Below, one piece after another: positions 6,065 through 6,553 of a stretch of DNA of 6,553 nt. Position 1 is the first letter of the stretch. Each line of letters begins with the position of its first letter. Below the pieces are notes generated by a model. That model ran no database searches. It saw nothing but the letters and a program-made list of their open reading frames with translations, and had not been told where the DNA came from. This stretch comes from an uncultured Clostridia bacterium (lineage in GTDB: Bacteria > Bacillota > Clostridia > Oscillospirales > Oscillospiraceae), in assembly GCA_946006895.1 (NCBI GenBank), contig CAMFZO010000085.1, positions 1 to 6,553 on the forward strand, read 5' to 3'. The position numbers were made by a program, and so were the translations under genes.

Positions 6065-6220
6065 GGATGTACCTCCTTATAGTTCCCGGGATCTTTCACC
6101 ACCCCCGGGACTTATGTTTTCTTGACGCCGCACTTACAATCTTAAGCGACACCCGGCGCCGTTGTATAGGGTTGACACAGAAACACGGCCCGCCGGAAAA
6201 CCAGCGTGCCCCATTTCTTC
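6065..6220 (-). promoter_or_regulatory. Structured 5' leader of fhs
   Basis: About 155 nt separate the predicted transcription start (about 6219-6221) from the fhs ATG. Three hairpins can be drawn on the transcript: an imperfect one at 6184-6208 (GCUGG-UUUU-CCGGC plus CACG/CGUG); a composite one at 6124-6160 (GGCGCCG with CGGCGUC, then CGCUUA with UAAGUG around a 6-nt loop, with a 5-nt bulge); and TCCCGGG (6084-6090) with CCCGGGA (6104-6110), only 5 nt before the Shine-Dalgarno. The length and position suggest cis regulation. I do not see the conserved blocks of the THF or ZTP riboswitches as I remember them. Confidence 0.45.
6071..6078 (-). promoter_or_regulatory. Full-consensus ribosome binding site of fhs
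   Basis: Minus-strand AAGGAGGT ends 6 nt before the ATG at 6064. It is the strongest ribosome binding site in the window and sits directly after the 6084-6110 leader hairpin. Confidence 0.9.
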
Positions 6221-6226
6221 TTGTAC

Positions 6227-6255
6227 ATTATACCATCTTGCCGAAAGGAAGTCAA
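6227..6255 (-). promoter_or_regulatory. Near-consensus housekeeping promoter of fhs
   Basis: On the minus strand TTGACT (6255-6250), a 17-bp spacer and TATAAT (6232-6227) give an almost perfect sigma-70/sigma-A promoter. Transcription should begin near 6219-6221. It lies downstream of the 6301-6332 terminator, so fhs starts a fresh transcription unit. Confidence 0.88.
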
Positions 6256-6300
6256 TAACAGTGAGGGTGCAAACGGCTCAAGAATCACAGGCATTTTCTA

Positions 6301-6332
6301 TAAAAAAAGAAAAAACAGCCGCGCCCCACGGC
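6301..6332 (-). terminator. Rho-independent terminator upstream of fhs
   Basis: On the minus strand GCCGTG (6332-6327) pairs with CGCGGC (6323-6318) around a GGG loop, allowing one G-U pair. It is followed by a T-rich run, TGTTTTTTCTTTTTTTA (6317-6301). This is a classic intrinsic terminator. It ends transcription entering from the right, either an unseen gene or the structured RNA just upstream. Confidence 0.82.
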
Positions 6333-6470
6333 ATAACAGGTTCCTTTGCCTGTTACAGACGATCCTCCTTTTTCGTCGGTGAGCTGTACCCTTGTGACGG
6401 GCCTGTGATCAACTATGTATAGCATAGAATGCCTACCACAGAAAGAAATACTACTCTGCGACCGGCATAC
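6333..6470 (-). ncRNA. Candidate structured RNA ending at the 6301-6332 terminator
   Basis: This stretch has no coding frame but a dense run of possible hairpins on the minus-strand transcript. From 5' to 3': ATGCC/GGCAT (6468-6464 with 6433-6429), enclosing a symmetric 3/3 internal loop and CGCAGA/TCTGTG (6460-6455 with 6442-6437); CTATG/CATAG (6427-6413); GACGA/TCGTC (6377-6358), whose loop exposes AAAAGGAGGA; and TAACAGG/CCTGTTA (6355-6334) with an 8-nt loop, immediately followed by the terminator. A promoter upstream is not obvious. It could be a small RNA, a riboswitch-like leader of fhs read from a distal promoter, or the 3' end of an unseen transcript. I cannot match it to a known family. 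Confidence 0.4.
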
Positions 6471-6486
6471 AGAATCTTTATAAGCC

Positions 6487-6498
6487 CAACATATGTTG
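6487..6498. other. 12-bp perfect palindrome
   Basis: CAACATATGTTG is fully self-complementary and sits next to the TGATACTAG end of the right-hand repeat. It could be an operator half-site pair or part of the repeat's flank; nothing else supports either. Confidence 0.35.
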
Positions 6499-6553
6499 AT
6501 ACTAGAATCTGATAAAAAGGTTTAAAACCTTTTTATAGCGCCGAAGGCGCGTC
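6497..6553. repeat. Truncated end of an intergenic hairpin repeat
   Basis: TGATACTAG (6497-6505) is followed by ATAAAAAGGTTT (6512-6523) and its reverse complement AAACCTTTTTAT (6525-6536), one base apart, then by GCGCC-GAA-GGCGC (6538-6550). The layout matches the middle repeat: ATACYAG, two variable bases, TC, then (G/C)AT-AAAAG, the hairpin, CTTTT(C/T)ATAGCGC, then GCGCGTC. The window ends at that last GCGCGTC, so the element probably continues to the right. Confidence 0.68.

Noticed and set aside
3698..6082. A 794-codon open frame on the plus strand opposite fhs and the 113-aa gene.
   Set aside because: It runs antisense to clear homologues, has no ribosome binding site of note and reads as low-complexity Gly/Ala/Asp/Val/Leu. 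GC-rich codon bias of fhs explains the absence of stops.
6058..6422. Plus-strand open frames of 66 and 86 codons right of fhs.
   Set aside because: They cross the fhs promoter, the terminator and the hairpin region, lack good ribosome binding sites and have no family features.
6440..6470. GCAGAGTAG on the minus strand resembles the 5' block of a THF riboswitch.
   Set aside because: The other conserved blocks I expect (around CGUUAAGUG and the 3' GGUGA ... CAUCCG) are not seen downstream, so one short match is treated as chance until a covariance search is run.

Overview
The window looks like chromosomal DNA from a GC-rich anaerobic Firmicute of the Clostridia, most likely an Oscillospiraceae/Ruminococcaceae-type gut bacterium. 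This rests on strong AGGAGG-type ribosome binding sites, a Gram-positive lipoprotein, a DUF1576 membrane protein and a clostridial-style folate one-carbon gene set. The genus cannot be fixed from the sequence alone. All seven credible genes are on the minus strand, so transcription runs from right to left. The long plus-strand open frames are antisense shadows.

Right to left: 6259-6553 has no gene. It holds one end of an intergenic repeat (6497-6553), a 12-bp palindrome, a run of hairpins that could be a small RNA or leader (6333-6468), and a rho-independent terminator (6301-6332). A near-consensus promoter (6227-6255) then starts a new unit with a hairpin-rich leader of about 155 nt, a perfect Shine-Dalgarno and fhs (formate-THF ligase, 4256-6064). 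After the fhs stop come a 135-bp hairpin-rich repeat (4123-4258) and a GC-rich terminator-like hairpin (4081-4109).

Next is a tight run of four genes with gaps of 11-16 nt: an unrecognised 113-aa protein, a 64-aa DUF6440-like protein, a cyclodeaminase/cyclohydrolase-family protein (fchA-like) and folD. After a 124-nt gap with a large imperfect hairpin come a DUF1576 multi-pass membrane protein and a small acidic lipoprotein. The lipoprotein's stop codon lies inside a 17-bp inverted repeat at the left end.

Fhs, the FchA-like protein and FolD together connect formate to 10-formyl-, methenyl- and methylene-THF. FolD appears to have lost the lysine and glutamine needed for cyclohydrolase activity. 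The neighbouring FchA-like protein probably supplies that step, so the usual bifunctional FolD is split into two proteins. The two small genes between fhs and fchA, and the DUF1576/lipoprotein pair, have no known role in this pathway. The other notable point is a family of three related hairpin repeats (about 44-116, 4123-4258, 6497-6553), two of which abut or contain a stop codon.
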